A stretch of DNA of 64,000 nt, taken from assembly GCA_023251535.1 (NCBI GenBank), contig JAHEYP010000006.1, forward strand, positions 1 to 64,000, in the 5' to 3' direction. The notes below the pieces were generated by a model. It saw nothing but the letters and a program-made list of their open reading frames with translations, searched no databases and was not told where the DNA came from. Both the position numbers and the translations under genes were made by a program. Each line of letters starts with the position of its first letter. Position 1 is the first letter of the stretch. Positions 25,030 to 34,029 of this stretch are shown piece after piece. This DNA comes from Bacteroidota bacterium (lineage in GTDB: Bacteria > Bacteroidota > Bacteroidia > AKYH767-A > OLB10).

Positions 25030-26928
25030 CTACATCCATTTTTTGAACCATTGCATCATGAAATAAACAGTCCATAAATTATTTGTGTACTGTTGATTCC
25101 CGTTCCGAATTTCTCTAACATGCTTATGTAATCCTTCTTTTTTAAAGATGCCGGTATTACTGCAAAATGAATTCATTTCTCTCTCTACATAGTCGAGCAT
25201 AATATCTCCTGCCCATTCTCGTAAAGGGACACAAAATCCCATTTTTTTCCTGTAAAGAACTTCATTAGGAAGGATCCTTTCCAACGATTTTTTTAGAATA
25301 TATTTCGGCTCCCCATTTTTAGTTTTCATACTGTATGGCACTGATAATGCCAAGTCAACTAAGTTGTAATCTAAAAACGGATTTCTGATTTCTATGCTAT
25401 GAGCCATCCCGATTCTATCCATACGATAAAGATATTTCGATGGAATTACATATGTATATCCCAAATAACACATCCAGTCGTTATCGGTTAACCAAGGATA
25501 TTTCTTTTTTATAGAGTCGAATTTGGCTCTATGTTTTTTAATTACTTGATAGGAGTCGGGTAGAGGAACCTTATCGATCCAGCTTTGCTCAAGGAAACTT
25601 TTCTTGGTGCTTTCTTTAAAAGCTTTTGCTCCTCCCCAAAATAGTTCTTGTTGTTGAGTCGCTCGCTGAATAATTTCATTGATTGGTGACTCTTCATTTT
25701 TTCCTGCGATTATTGATGCAATTGCTTTTCGCGCAAATCCTGGCATAGCCGAAATTCTGTTATACCATGGATAGAGCGTTTGATATTTCTTCCATCCTCT
25801 ATATCCTGCAAATAATTCGTCGGCACCATCTCCAGTTTGTACAACTATTGTATTGTGCTTTCTGGCTAATTGCGATATGAAATAAATGGGAATACAGGTA
25901 GCATCCGCCATCGGTTCATCAAAAATGTTTACAATCTCTGGGAGAAATTCTTCAATGTCATCTTTGGTGACTATCTTCTCATAATGTTCGGTATTGAACA
26001 TCTTAGAAATTTTGTCAGCCCAAATTCTTTCGTCGTAATCAGGTTGTCCTTCAAATCCTACAGAAAAAGTTTTTATTGTATTCGCACTGTATTTTCGCAT
26101 TAACGCTACGACAGCGCTACTGTCAACTCCGCCACTAAGAAATGCTCCAACGGGAACATCGGCTATCATTCTGTAGTCAACCGATTTGTCGAGCGCATTG
26201 AATACTTCATCCGCTAATTCTGATTCCGATAGATTTCTCTTGTCGGTGTAGTTAATATCGTAATACGAATAATGTTCAATAATGCCCGACTTACTAACGG
26301 TCATGCATTCACCCGGACCAAGTTTTTGGATTCCGTTGAACATTGTTTCAGGTGCATCGAGATTGTTGAAGGTTAAGAAATTATATACTGCCTGATTATC
26401 AGGAGTTGGTTTTATCCATGGTAATGTTAAAAGAGCCTTGATCTCTGATGAAAATGCAAAAATTCCATTTGTAGTAGTATAATACAATGGTTTTTTGCCA
26501 GCACGATCTCTCGCAAGCTTTAGGACTTCATGCTTACTGTCGTAAAACGCAAAGGCAAACATGCCGTTTAGCAAGTTCAATGCTTTGTGCCCGTGCTTTC
26601 TGTATAAATGGAGTAAAACTTCAGTATCACTTTCCGACTTAAAATTGATATCTGAAAGTTGTGTTTTTAATTCTTTGTAATTGTAGATTTCGCCATTAAA
26701 TACAATTTGATCACCTGTACTATCTGACATTGGTTGATGCCCTGCTGGAGATAAATCGATAATGCTTAATCTTAAATGTCCTAATGCTATGCCTCTTTTT
26801 TCGTCAATCCATGTGCCCGAATCATCAGGACCTCTGTGCCTTATCGCGTGGTTCATATGATTCAATTGGTCACTTGCCAGCTCTGGCCGGTGATTCCCAA
26901 GTATCATAAATCCATTAATTCCGCACAT
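25030..26928 (-). CDS. asnB: Glutamine-hydrolysing asparagine synthase
   Basis: The 632-residue protein starts MCGINGFM with the Cys2 nucleophile of class II glutamine amidotransferases, continues with RHRGPDDSGTW, GHLRLSIIDLSPAGHQPM and FNGEIYNYKEL in the glutaminase domain, and has the SGGVDSS PP-loop in the synthetase domain. It could make asparagine, but AsnB-like enzymes embedded in surface-glycan clusters are usually thought to transfer an amide to a sugar acid, for example making uronamide; this is inference. It sits between two GT4 genes with 3- and 6-base gaps, so it is cotranscribed with the cluster. Confidence 0.9.
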   Translation of the reverse strand: MCGINGFMILGNHRPELASDQLNHMNHAIRHRGPDDSGTWIDEKRGIALGHLRLSIIDLSPAGHQPMSDSTGDQIVFNGEIYNYKELKTQLSDINFKSESDTEVLLHLYRKHGHKALNLLNGMFAFAFYDSKHEVLKLARDRAGKKPLYYTTTNGIFAFSSEIKALLTLPWIKPTPDNQAVYNFLTFNNLDAPETMFNGIQKLGPGECMTVSKSGIIEHYSYYDINYTDKRNLSESELADEVFNALDKSVDYRMIADVPVGAFLSGGVDSSAVVALMRKYSANTIKTFSVGFEGQPDYDERIWADKISKMFNTEHYEKIVTKDDIEEFLPEIVNIFDEPMADATCIPIYFISQLARKHNTIVVQTGDGADELFAGYRGWKKYQTLYPWYNRISAMPGFARKAIASIIAGKNEESPINEIIQRATQQQELFWGGAKAFKESTKKSFLEQSWIDKVPLPDSYQVIKKHRAKFDSIKKKYPWLTDNDWMCYLGYTYVIPSKYLYRMDRIGMAHSIEIRNPFLDYNLVDLALSVPYSMKTKNGEPKYILKKSLERILPNEVLYRKKMGFCVPLREWAGDIMLDYVEREMNSFCSNTGIFKKEGLHKHVREIRNGNQQYTNNLWTVYFMMQWFKKWM

Positions 26929-26931
26929 AGT

Positions 26932-28011
26932 TTACAGAGAATTATAAATCGAATATAGCTGCTTTTCCATTGTTGTGATAGAAAAATCATAAGTTAATTT
27001 CTTACGCTTTTCTTTTTCGTAAGTTGCATGCAGTTTTTCTTTAGCTAAAGGAAGGCTTTCAATAAGTGATACAAGGTCATCAATAGAGGGAACAATTAAA
27101 CTAGGATCACATTTTTGAACGATCTCAATCATTCCTCCGCCATCATTAAACACTGCAACCGGCGTTCCACAACTGTATGCTTCTAATACTACTAGTCCGA
27201 ATGCTTCGCCAGATGATGGTATCACTGCTAAATCCCAGTTTTCGAAATAGTCGCTTAAATTTGTTCGAAATCCCTCGAATTCTACTTTTGACGAGATTCC
27301 TTTTTCAGAAACTAGTGCTTCTAATGAATTTCGCAAAGGACCATCACCAATTATTTGTAATTTAAAGTTTGTTAGATCCTTTACTTTCGAAAAGGCCTTA
27401 ATTAATCGGTCAATTCTTTTTACTGATGCTAATCTGCCAACTGTACCTACTATTATCTCTTTCTTGTGAATTGTTTGTTTTATCGGATTTGAATTAATCG
27501 CAATTCCATTGTAAACTACTTGTTTTTTTATTTTGCTTAACCCATACCTATTAAGAGATGTGGTTTGAGTAAAATTTGAATTGAACGAGATAAAATCAAT
27601 GTGTTTGTTTATGAAGGCTGATAGAAGTTTTCTATTTATTCTTTCAGTTAAATTTATTTTCCTCTCAAATCCAAAGTTGCCATGTTCCGTATAAACTATT
27701 TTCTTTCCACTATTAATGGCTGCTAATGATATGATTGGATTGAATGAATGTATATGAATGATGTCGAAATTTTTGAAGATTTCAATACAACTTTTGTAAG
27801 AGCTTATGTTAAACGATCCCTTTTTGAAATTACCTTCAAATAGCTTTATGTTGTTTTTTTTTACAGCTTCTGATAATGGTCCTCCCGATTTGGCAGTAAA
27901 TATGGCAACATTTAAATTATTGTTTTTGCTTTGCTCCATACATAGGTTGAGTACGAGGCTCTCAATTCCTCCAATACCCGACGACCAAACTACATGGATA
28001 ACTTTTTTCAT
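26932..28011 (-). CDS. Family 4 glycosyltransferase
   Basis: A 359-residue GT4 enzyme. N-terminal IHVVWSSGIGGIESLVLNL is a characteristic acceptor-domain glycine loop, and the donor domain has VGTVGRLASVKRIDRLI, LQIIGDGPLRNSLE and SSGEAFGLVVLEAYSCGTPVAV. Its start touches the upstream methyltransferase stop with no gap. Substrates not inferable. Confidence 0.85.
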   Translation of the reverse strand: MKKVIHVVWSSGIGGIESLVLNLCMEQSKNNNLNVAIFTAKSGGPLSEAVKKNNIKLFEGNFKKGSFNISSYKSCIEIFKNFDIIHIHSFNPIISLAAINSGKKIVYTEHGNFGFERKINLTERINRKLLSAFINKHIDFISFNSNFTQTTSLNRYGLSKIKKQVVYNGIAINSNPIKQTIHKKEIIVGTVGRLASVKRIDRLIKAFSKVKDLTNFKLQIIGDGPLRNSLEALVSEKGISSKVEFEGFRTNLSDYFENWDLAVIPSSGEAFGLVVLEAYSCGTPVAVFNDGGGMIEIVQKCDPSLIVPSIDDLVSLIESLPLAKEKLHATYEKEKRKKLTYDFSITTMEKQLYSIYNSL

Positions 28012-28731
28012 TTATTTCTTATGAGAAATTGTAATATAACCTATCGGTCCGTAATTGAATTTTTTAAGAATTTGTTTTATTCCCGGAATAGGAGATAGTA
28101 CTACATATAGAATTTGTGGCAATGCTACTGTTACAAATAATAGTGGATTATACCATTTCGAAATAAACTTCATGTGAAGCAATTTTGAAATTACATTCCA
28201 TCCTCTAAGTAGTGGCTTCACAAGAAGTGTTATCCCTGCGCCAACTACGTCTGAAACCGGATGTATTGTTTGAATTTCGAAATTTCCTTTGTTGAGATGA
28301 TATTCTAATCCGTATCTCGTGAATCTATAATTATCCCATTTTCCATCTGCTATTGGCACGAGATATGGTGTTGTCAGAATCATTGTGCCGCCTTTCTTTA
28401 ACAATCGAAATGCCTCCTTCATCAACTCATTTGGTTCTACCATGTCTTGCAGCACTTCTGTGCATAATATGAAATCAACACTTTCATCGGGCAAAGGAAC
28501 ATTCGTCGCTGTGCAATAAATATCAATTCCTTTTTTTGGGAAAGGAAGATCAGCCATATCGGCTCCAATCGTTTTTGCAAACTTGTCTTTGTACAAATCA
28601 TAATAGGGCCTTGGTCCACATCCTAAGTCTAGCAATGTGCCATCAGAAAACTCTGAGTGATCAAAGTATTCTTTCAAGTAATCATATCTATAGGTGTTTT
28701 CAATTATTGCACCTGGATTTTCTAATAGCAT
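28012..28731 (-). CDS. Class I SAM-dependent methyltransferase
   Basis: A 239-residue protein with methyltransferase motif I LLDLGCGPRPYYDLY and the post-motif segment DFILCTEVLQDMVEP. The C-terminal part (about 180-215) is hydrophobic (VTVALPQILYVVLSPIPG), suggesting membrane association. In a polysaccharide cluster this would methylate a sugar or lipid-linked intermediate, but the acceptor is not visible. It begins one base after the NTase-fold gene and ends where the GT4 gene begins. Confidence 0.8.
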   Translation of the reverse strand: MLLENPGAIIENTYRYDYLKEYFDHSEFSDGTLLDLGCGPRPYYDLYKDKFAKTIGADMADLPFPKKGIDIYCTATNVPLPDESVDFILCTEVLQDMVEPNELMKEAFRLLKKGGTMILTTPYLVPIADGKWDNYRFTRYGLEYHLNKGNFEIQTIHPVSDVVGAGITLLVKPLLRGWNVISKLLHMKFISKWYNPLLFVTVALPQILYVVLSPIPGIKQILKKFNYGPIGYITISHKK

Positions 28732-28732
28732 G

Positions 28733-29722
28733 TTAAACTAATTTTGACATTAGACTTGTTGTCAGTGAAGCAAAGTTCGGGAAATGTTCGTTATTGTAAG
28801 ATTTCATTTCCTTGAAGAATTGTACTCTTTCTTCTAAAATTTTATCCGAAGGCTGGTTTACAATCGGAACTTCAATTGTATAGGTGTTAAGTTTATTTTG
28901 AACTTTTGAATAGGTTTTTCCTAAGAATGTTGAGAGACCTGAAGGTGCATTTATTCCCTTTCGTGAATAGGCCAAGTTTTTCGAAGGCACTAGTTTTATG
29001 CTTTTCGAGAATTGATAGTTTTTGGCTTCCGGTAAGTATAATGGAAATTGAGTAAGTGTTTCTTGTAAGAAAATTTCATACTCCCTTTCAAATTCAGTAA
29101 ACCAATTGTTGATTTCTTGATCAGCTGGTATTTGAAGAAACCAATTGCTTATCCATTTTTTTACTTTAGTAACGTAAGGGATGATTTTAGAATTCGTGAT
29201 ATTTAAATATTCTAAATCATACACTAGCCCTTTGGTATGTTGAAGTAGGTCTCTAAGCTTAATAGTTTTATTTTCGGATTGCAGCTTCAAGTCAATATAA
29301 TTCACGACTAAAAATTCGATTGCAGTTTGAATTTTTAAAGATTGCTTTGCACTTTCTTCAATAATTTCGTTCTCAGTTTCAGGCTCAGTGCCGTAGATAG
29401 TTTTTTGGTTATCCCACAAAGCATATTTTCTGTTAGCACTCCAATGTTTTTCATTTAGCGCCATCACTCCGTGAGTAAAAAGGTAATGAAGATGATCCGG
29501 AATGATATTTAAGATTTTATCATCACACGACGTTTGGTCTTTAAATACAACCAATAAGTCAATATCGGAGATGCCAGGTTTGTTGATATTTCCGAAAGTG
29601 CAGATGCACTTAACTTTTTCGTTGTTTCTATAATGGTTAACAACAAAATCATACACCTGATGATATTCCGCTGTAGAATATTCAATAGGTCGTTTAATGA
29701 TATTTAATTTCGTTTTAGCCAT
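28733..29722 (-). CDS. Nucleotidyltransferase-fold protein A
   Basis: A 329-residue protein with a minimal nucleotidyltransferase core at about residues 38-65: CTFGNINKPGISDIDLLVVF, in which the SDIDLLVV pair of acidic residues matches the metal-binding hG(S/N)x(n)SDxDxxV pattern. The glycine loop has Asn instead of the common Ser. The remainder is mostly helical with no recognised domain, so the substrate is not known. Adding a nucleotide or phosphodiester-linked group is one possibility. Its stop is one base before the methyltransferase start, and its start overlaps the propeller-like gene by one base. Confidence 0.6.
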   Translation of the reverse strand: MAKTKLNIIKRPIEYSTAEYHQVYDFVVNHYRNNEKVKCICTFGNINKPGISDIDLLVVFKDQTSCDDKILNIIPDHLHYLFTHGVMALNEKHWSANRKYALWDNQKTIYGTEPETENEIIEESAKQSLKIQTAIEFLVVNYIDLKLQSENKTIKLRDLLQHTKGLVYDLEYLNITNSKIIPYVTKVKKWISNWFLQIPADQEINNWFTEFEREYEIFLQETLTQFPLYLPEAKNYQFSKSIKLVPSKNLAYSRKGINAPSGLSTFLGKTYSKVQNKLNTYTIEVPIVNQPSDKILEERVQFFKEMKSYNNEHFPNFASLTTSLMSKLV

Positions 29723-31128
29723 TAGAATCGGATTGAACCAAATTTTAATCTTTTGTATTTGTAGTCGATCAGGGTTTTTCCTCCCATTGAAGAAATCGTA
29801 TGAATTCCTTTGATATGTTTTCTTTTTAAATCAGTAGGAGTGATGCTGTCAATCGTTTTTTCTTCGTATTCGGTTTCCGTTAGCTTCAATATTTGATTTA
29901 ATTGAATGCTTCCACCATAGGTGATGCCACTATTTTGACTAGGGCGGATAAGTTGTTCTTCGTTTCTGAAGATTGTACCTGCGGGACGTGAATGAGTGAT
30001 TGACGAAACTACTGGATTTAATGGATGTGCTTTATATGGTCCTCTAAGAGTATCTGCATAATAAATGTTCAATGAAATATCGGCAGATTTATTATCAGCA
30101 TTATTGCTAAATAGCCAGTATTTGTTGTTGTGTTTAACCAGTGAATTGTCAATTCCGTTAAAACCTTCAAGAATTTTTGAATCAAATTCGAATTCCTCAT
30201 TCGACCGACTCCATTTGTATAGAAGTATTTCACCCGATTGGTGACATTCAGGTATCATGTAGATATCTCCGTTTTCTTCATAGATATACGGATAGCTTAA
30301 ATGCTCTCCTTTATCTATTTTGATGAAAGGTTTTTTAAAGTCGTTTTTTCTTATTTCAAGTATTCCTTTGTTTTTCTTTCTTTCAAATCGTTCGTAAATG
30401 ATATAGTCATTGCCCGCTGATTGAAATCCAAATGGATCGGCAATGAAATCTTTCCCTCCTGGATTTGATAGTGATTTTACCTTAAGCAAAAGTTCTTTGT
30501 TTCTACATACTTCTTGAATGCTGAAATCACAAACAGCTACCTTCCAATGATCATAAGTAAAAAGGACTTTTAATAGATGTATAATTGTTCTAAAGAATAA
30601 TACGACTTTGAATTTTACTATTGGTATTTCTTTAGGGTACTGATTGTCGAATATCGTTTTTCTTTCTGCACGATTAAAAAAATTGCTAGCTCCATCTTTT
30701 ACAAGCTCAGGAATTTTCCTAATAATAGATGAAAATGATTTTGTATAAGAGTGGTGAAATAGGTAATAGGTACTATTGCAAACAATAAAGCTCTGCTTGC
30801 CAGTATTTGTTTTTGTGACAGGAATGTTAATCCCATCTTCTTTTCTTATAATGGATTGATAAAGCTCCCTAGAAATTCCTCCTTTTAGATTTTGAAGAAA
30901 GGGGACTTGAATGAGATTATCTCCTTTAAAGTTTTTGTTGTGAAATGAATGGGTGGTTAAATTAATATACAAATCAACTTCAGGTAATTGAATAAAGTTC
31001 TTCCTGAATGTATTTGACCAACTGATAACTTGTATTTTGTATTGGTTCGTCGACAAAAGTTCCTTCATGCATGAATCGATTGTTTCACGCATAAAATTCT
31101 CTTCCGTTATGATGGCAATATTTTTCAA
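29722..31128 (-). CDS. Five-bladed-propeller protein related to GIPC glucosamine transferase N-terminal region
   Basis: A 468-residue protein. The C-terminal half (from about 225) contains rungs like FIADPFGFQSAGNDYIIYER, LSYPYIYEENGDIYMIPE and HSRPAGTIFRNEEQLIRPSQ, the pattern of the family named after glucosamine inositolphosphorylceramide transferase 1, whose beta-propeller resembles arabinanase/levansucrase folds. The N-terminal 200 residues look like an alpha/beta domain (ITEENFMRETIDSCMKELL), perhaps formyltransferase-like. It is placed between two nucleotidyltransferase-fold genes, with a 1-base overlap and a 1-base gap. Function unknown; a transferase or glycan-binding role is inferred. 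Confidence 0.65.
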   Translation of the reverse strand: MKNIAIITEENFMRETIDSCMKELLSTNQYKIQVISWSNTFRKNFIQLPEVDLYINLTTHSFHNKNFKGDNLIQVPFLQNLKGGISRELYQSIIRKEDGINIPVTKTNTGKQSFIVCNSTYYLFHHSYTKSFSSIIRKIPELVKDGASNFFNRAERKTIFDNQYPKEIPIVKFKVVLFFRTIIHLLKVLFTYDHWKVAVCDFSIQEVCRNKELLLKVKSLSNPGGKDFIADPFGFQSAGNDYIIYERFERKKNKGILEIRKNDFKKPFIKIDKGEHLSYPYIYEENGDIYMIPECHQSGEILLYKWSRSNEEFEFDSKILEGFNGIDNSLVKHNNKYWLFSNNADNKSADISLNIYYADTLRGPYKAHPLNPVVSSITHSRPAGTIFRNEEQLIRPSQNSGITYGGSIQLNQILKLTETEYEEKTIDSITPTDLKRKHIKGIHTISSMGGKTLIDYKYKRLKFGSIRF

Positions 31129-31129
31129 C

Positions 31130-32101
31130 TTACAGGTTGTTGTTAATTTCCGTTAGATATTCATTAATGTCATTTTCATTCTGGCTTAGCCATAATAAAT
31201 ATGATGATGGCGTTTGTGCACCATTAATTGATATTAGTGGTATGCGATTGAGCTTTTCTTGCTTGATTTGTTTTGCAATATCAATATTATCTTGATTCCA
31301 TTCTTTTCGAAACCTTTCGATTTCTTTTAATGTTGCTCTGCTTTTGGCTGATATATGTTGATCGATTATTTCAAAACTAGTTTTTTTACTGCAATTGATA
31401 TTCTTACTTGATTGAAGGAATATTGCGGGTGACAACAATAATTCGCTTATCAAATTTTTGAAGTAATAGAAGTCTTTTAAATTTATCTTGTTTTTTAACT
31501 TATTTCTAATACTCGTTACTAATCTGATAAGTTTATTCTTGTCTTTTTCTATTGGTAATATTGAAAGAATTAATTTATAGTCGCCTTCAGGATAAAGTGT
31601 CTTTGCTTCTTCAAATATTTCGGAAGGTAAATAGTTGTCATTGTAATTGCTTATTTCGCCTTTCCACAATATCATCCATCCATGATGCTGGAGAGCATCT
31701 TGATTTTTCATCATAATTGAAGTGCTGTCAATTATTCCTCTAAGCGATTTTATCGAAGACTTTTTAGATAATTTTTCTTCATCAATTATCAAAATACCAT
31801 CAAAGTCACTGTATTTGTTTTCTGTGTTATCAGAAATGCTTCCTGCAATTACAGCTAAATGAATGGCAGGGTGATTTTTACTAATTAGGTATTGTTGAAT
31901 TTGTTTCGCTGTTGCGTTTTGACTAGAATAGGAAGGAATAAGGATTTCCTTTTTTGTTATACTTGTGTTTTCGGTTTTTTTAGCTAATGCCGGCTTCGGA
32001 CAAATAATTGATTCACCAAGTTTACCCAATACAAGGCTTATTACTGACGAATATTTGTCGTAATAACCATGTGAAAGATATTTTCTCAGTGATTCGTTCA
32101 T
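31130..32101 (-). CDS. Nucleotidyltransferase-fold protein B
   Basis: A 323-residue protein. IHLAVIAGSISDNTENKYSD followed by FDGILII gives the GS loop and the SDFDG acidic pair of the nucleotidyltransferase fold, at about residues 78-105. The C-terminal half is helical with basic residues. It is not closely similar to protein A outside the core, but the two share length and position on either side of the propeller gene. It overlaps the GT4 gene upstream by 4 bases (ATGA), so translation is coupled. The product may transfer a phosphate-containing decoration; this is inference. Confidence 0.6.
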   Translation of the reverse strand: MNESLRKYLSHGYYDKYSSVISLVLGKLGESIICPKPALAKKTENTSITKKEILIPSYSSQNATAKQIQQYLISKNHPAIHLAVIAGSISDNTENKYSDFDGILIIDEEKLSKKSSIKSLRGIIDSTSIMMKNQDALQHHGWMILWKGEISNYNDNYLPSEIFEEAKTLYPEGDYKLILSILPIEKDKNKLIRLVTSIRNKLKNKINLKDFYYFKNLISELLLSPAIFLQSSKNINCSKKTSFEIIDQHISAKSRATLKEIERFRKEWNQDNIDIAKQIKQEKLNRIPLISINGAQTPSSYLLWLSQNENDINEYLTEINNNL

Positions 32102-33279
32102 TTCTCTATAAAATCAATTATTCTTTTGACTTTTAAGGTGAAAGTATTTTTAAGGACTTGTTCTCTTGCTATTTTTGCTTTTGTTCTCGATATTTCTTTG
32201 TTATCAATTGCTTTTTTAATTGTTTCAGCTAGAGAATCTTCGTTTTCAGGTAAAGCAAACCAACAATTCTCTTCCGACAACAATTCCGCAGTAGGAGGGT
32301 AATTTGGTGTGACGATTACATTTCCTGTTAACATGTATTCGCAAATTTTATTAGGTAGATTGTACTTAATATCATGCCCTTGTTTGGTGTAATAAGAAAT
32401 AAGTACATCAGCACTTCTTTGATAATGTTTTATTATCCTGTAATCTGGAATATATCCTGTGAATTGTATGTTTTTAATTTTCTCTTCTTCACATTTCTGT
32501 TTCCAGTAGTTCACCGCTTCTGGTTTACCTCCTGTGAATAAAAATTCAATTTCATGACATTGTTTGGCAGCTTTTAAGATATATTCTGTTTCGAGATTAT
32601 AGTCTATTGCTAATTTGCCTGTGTAAACCACTAAGGGTTTTTTAATGTTTTGTAAATTGGTTATATTTCTTGATTCAGTTTTGTCGACTGCTTCTTGTGC
32701 TTGTTCTTGTGTAATCGGATTTGATGTGGTTATTGTTTTTTCTTTTGGAAAAGAACTGATTGCACATAAATCTGTTAAAATGGATTGATTAGTGGCTAGT
32801 ATATAGTCACATAATCGATAAGCATTTACATAGCTTTTTCGCTTTTTTAAATCATGTGCCCAATAAATTGCGTTTATGTTATTGCTTGATTTACTGAATA
32901 TTGACTTGAATTTTAGTAGAGGATATAACTGTGGTATACTTCTTGATACTATATTAACTTTTGTGCCTTTAGGTAAAGTTTTTATAATTTTCTTTACTTG
33001 AGAATAAACTTTAAATGCAATTTTTATGGCATTCCATTTTCCGGTTACGTCACTCTTTAAACCTGTTTCTAAGTAGTGGATTTTTATTTCATTTGAAATT
33101 CCGTAGATTGAATAAACATCTTCTTTTTTGATGTTGTCATGTCGTTCTACATAAGGAACTATTAAGTGAAGTTGTCGGTTGTTTTGTATAAATCCATCGC
33201 AAAAACGAACATCGCTCACCTGATTCGTTCTCGGGCGAAGTATGTCGTATGGCGATATGTAGATGTATACAGGTTCCAA
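32098..33279 (-). CDS. Family 4-like glycosyltransferase
   Basis: A 393-residue GT-B protein with LVVYTGKLAIDYNLETEYIL and ADVLISYYTKQGHDIKY near the donor site and LPNKICEYMLTGNVIVTPNYP as the E-containing region of the donor-binding loop. The N-terminal half contains YISPYDILRPRTNQVSDVRF, typical of GT4-like proteins that recognise a lipid-linked acceptor. It starts directly after the methyltransferase gene and overlaps the next gene. Confidence 0.78.
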   Translation of the reverse strand: MEPVYIYISPYDILRPRTNQVSDVRFCDGFIQNNRQLHLIVPYVERHDNIKKEDVYSIYGISNEIKIHYLETGLKSDVTGKWNAIKIAFKVYSQVKKIIKTLPKGTKVNIVSRSIPQLYPLLKFKSIFSKSSNNINAIYWAHDLKKRKSYVNAYRLCDYILATNQSILTDLCAISSFPKEKTITTSNPITQEQAQEAVDKTESRNITNLQNIKKPLVVYTGKLAIDYNLETEYILKAAKQCHEIEFLFTGGKPEAVNYWKQKCEEEKIKNIQFTGYIPDYRIIKHYQRSADVLISYYTKQGHDIKYNLPNKICEYMLTGNVIVTPNYPPTAELLSEENCWFALPENEDSLAETIKKAIDNKEISRTKAKIAREQVLKNTFTLKVKRIIDFIEK

Positions 33280-34023
33280 TTATTTTCTGATTATCGCAGC
33301 GCCACCTTTGTTAAATTGAAGGGCTGTTAAATTGTTTTTATCAACATGTTCTGCGAATGCAGCATTTTTATGTACATCATCACTAAGCAATAATCCTCCA
33401 TTGATGATAAATGGATGCGAGGTTTCAAATTCATATTTCATATGCTCATAGCTATGATCGCTATCATGGAAGAAAATGCTTAGTTCTCCGATTTCTTTTA
33501 AAATCGCAGGCAACAATACTTTAGCATCTCCTAAATTTAATTTCCAGCGATCTTTTAACGATTCTGGTACCATCCATCCTGTGGTAGGCTGATCTTTGAA
33601 ATTGTAATCACTATTCGTATCGTGATTCGGCAGGTCAATACTATATAGAATGCCTTTGTTGTTTTTCTTTAATGCATTAAGCATAATCCATGATGAATAT
33701 CCATGAGCAACACCGGTTTCAATAACTGTTTCGGGTTTGGTTACGCGAATACAGCAGTATATCCATTTGCCAAAACTTGTGTTCAAGTTGTTGCCGACAA
33801 TGGTCTGAAATTTATTTTCATTAGGAGCAACTAGCTCATTGTTTTTTAATTCTAGCAATGCTTCTTTCCATGGTTTTAAATCTGCATTATTTCCCCAAAG
33901 ATGTTTTACACTGTCAAAAATGACAGCTTCATGCATTGCAGATTTATCTCCAAGCTTAAATTTAAGTGCCGCCAAAGGATGTCTTATGGCCGCTGATGTT
34001 GCACTTGAATTTTTTATAGGCAT
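33280..34023 (-). CDS. Class I SAM methyltransferase (Methyltransf_24-like)
   Basis: A 247-residue protein with motif I VIETGVAHGYSSWIML and IDLPN as the acidic motif II end, and a metal-site-like FHDSDHSYEHMKYEFE. This resembles Methyltransf_24/sugar O-methyltransferases found in polysaccharide clusters, which often depend on a divalent cation. It begins six bases after the flippase gene. Target not identifiable. Confidence 0.78.
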   Translation of the reverse strand: MPIKNSSATSAAIRHPLAALKFKLGDKSAMHEAVIFDSVKHLWGNNADLKPWKEALLELKNNELVAPNENKFQTIVGNNLNTSFGKWIYCCIRVTKPETVIETGVAHGYSSWIMLNALKKNNKGILYSIDLPNHDTNSDYNFKDQPTTGWMVPESLKDRWKLNLGDAKVLLPAILKEIGELSIFFHDSDHSYEHMKYEFETSHPFIINGGLLLSDDVHKNAAFAEHVDKNNLTALQFNKGGAAIIRK

Positions 34024-34029
34024 ATGAAC

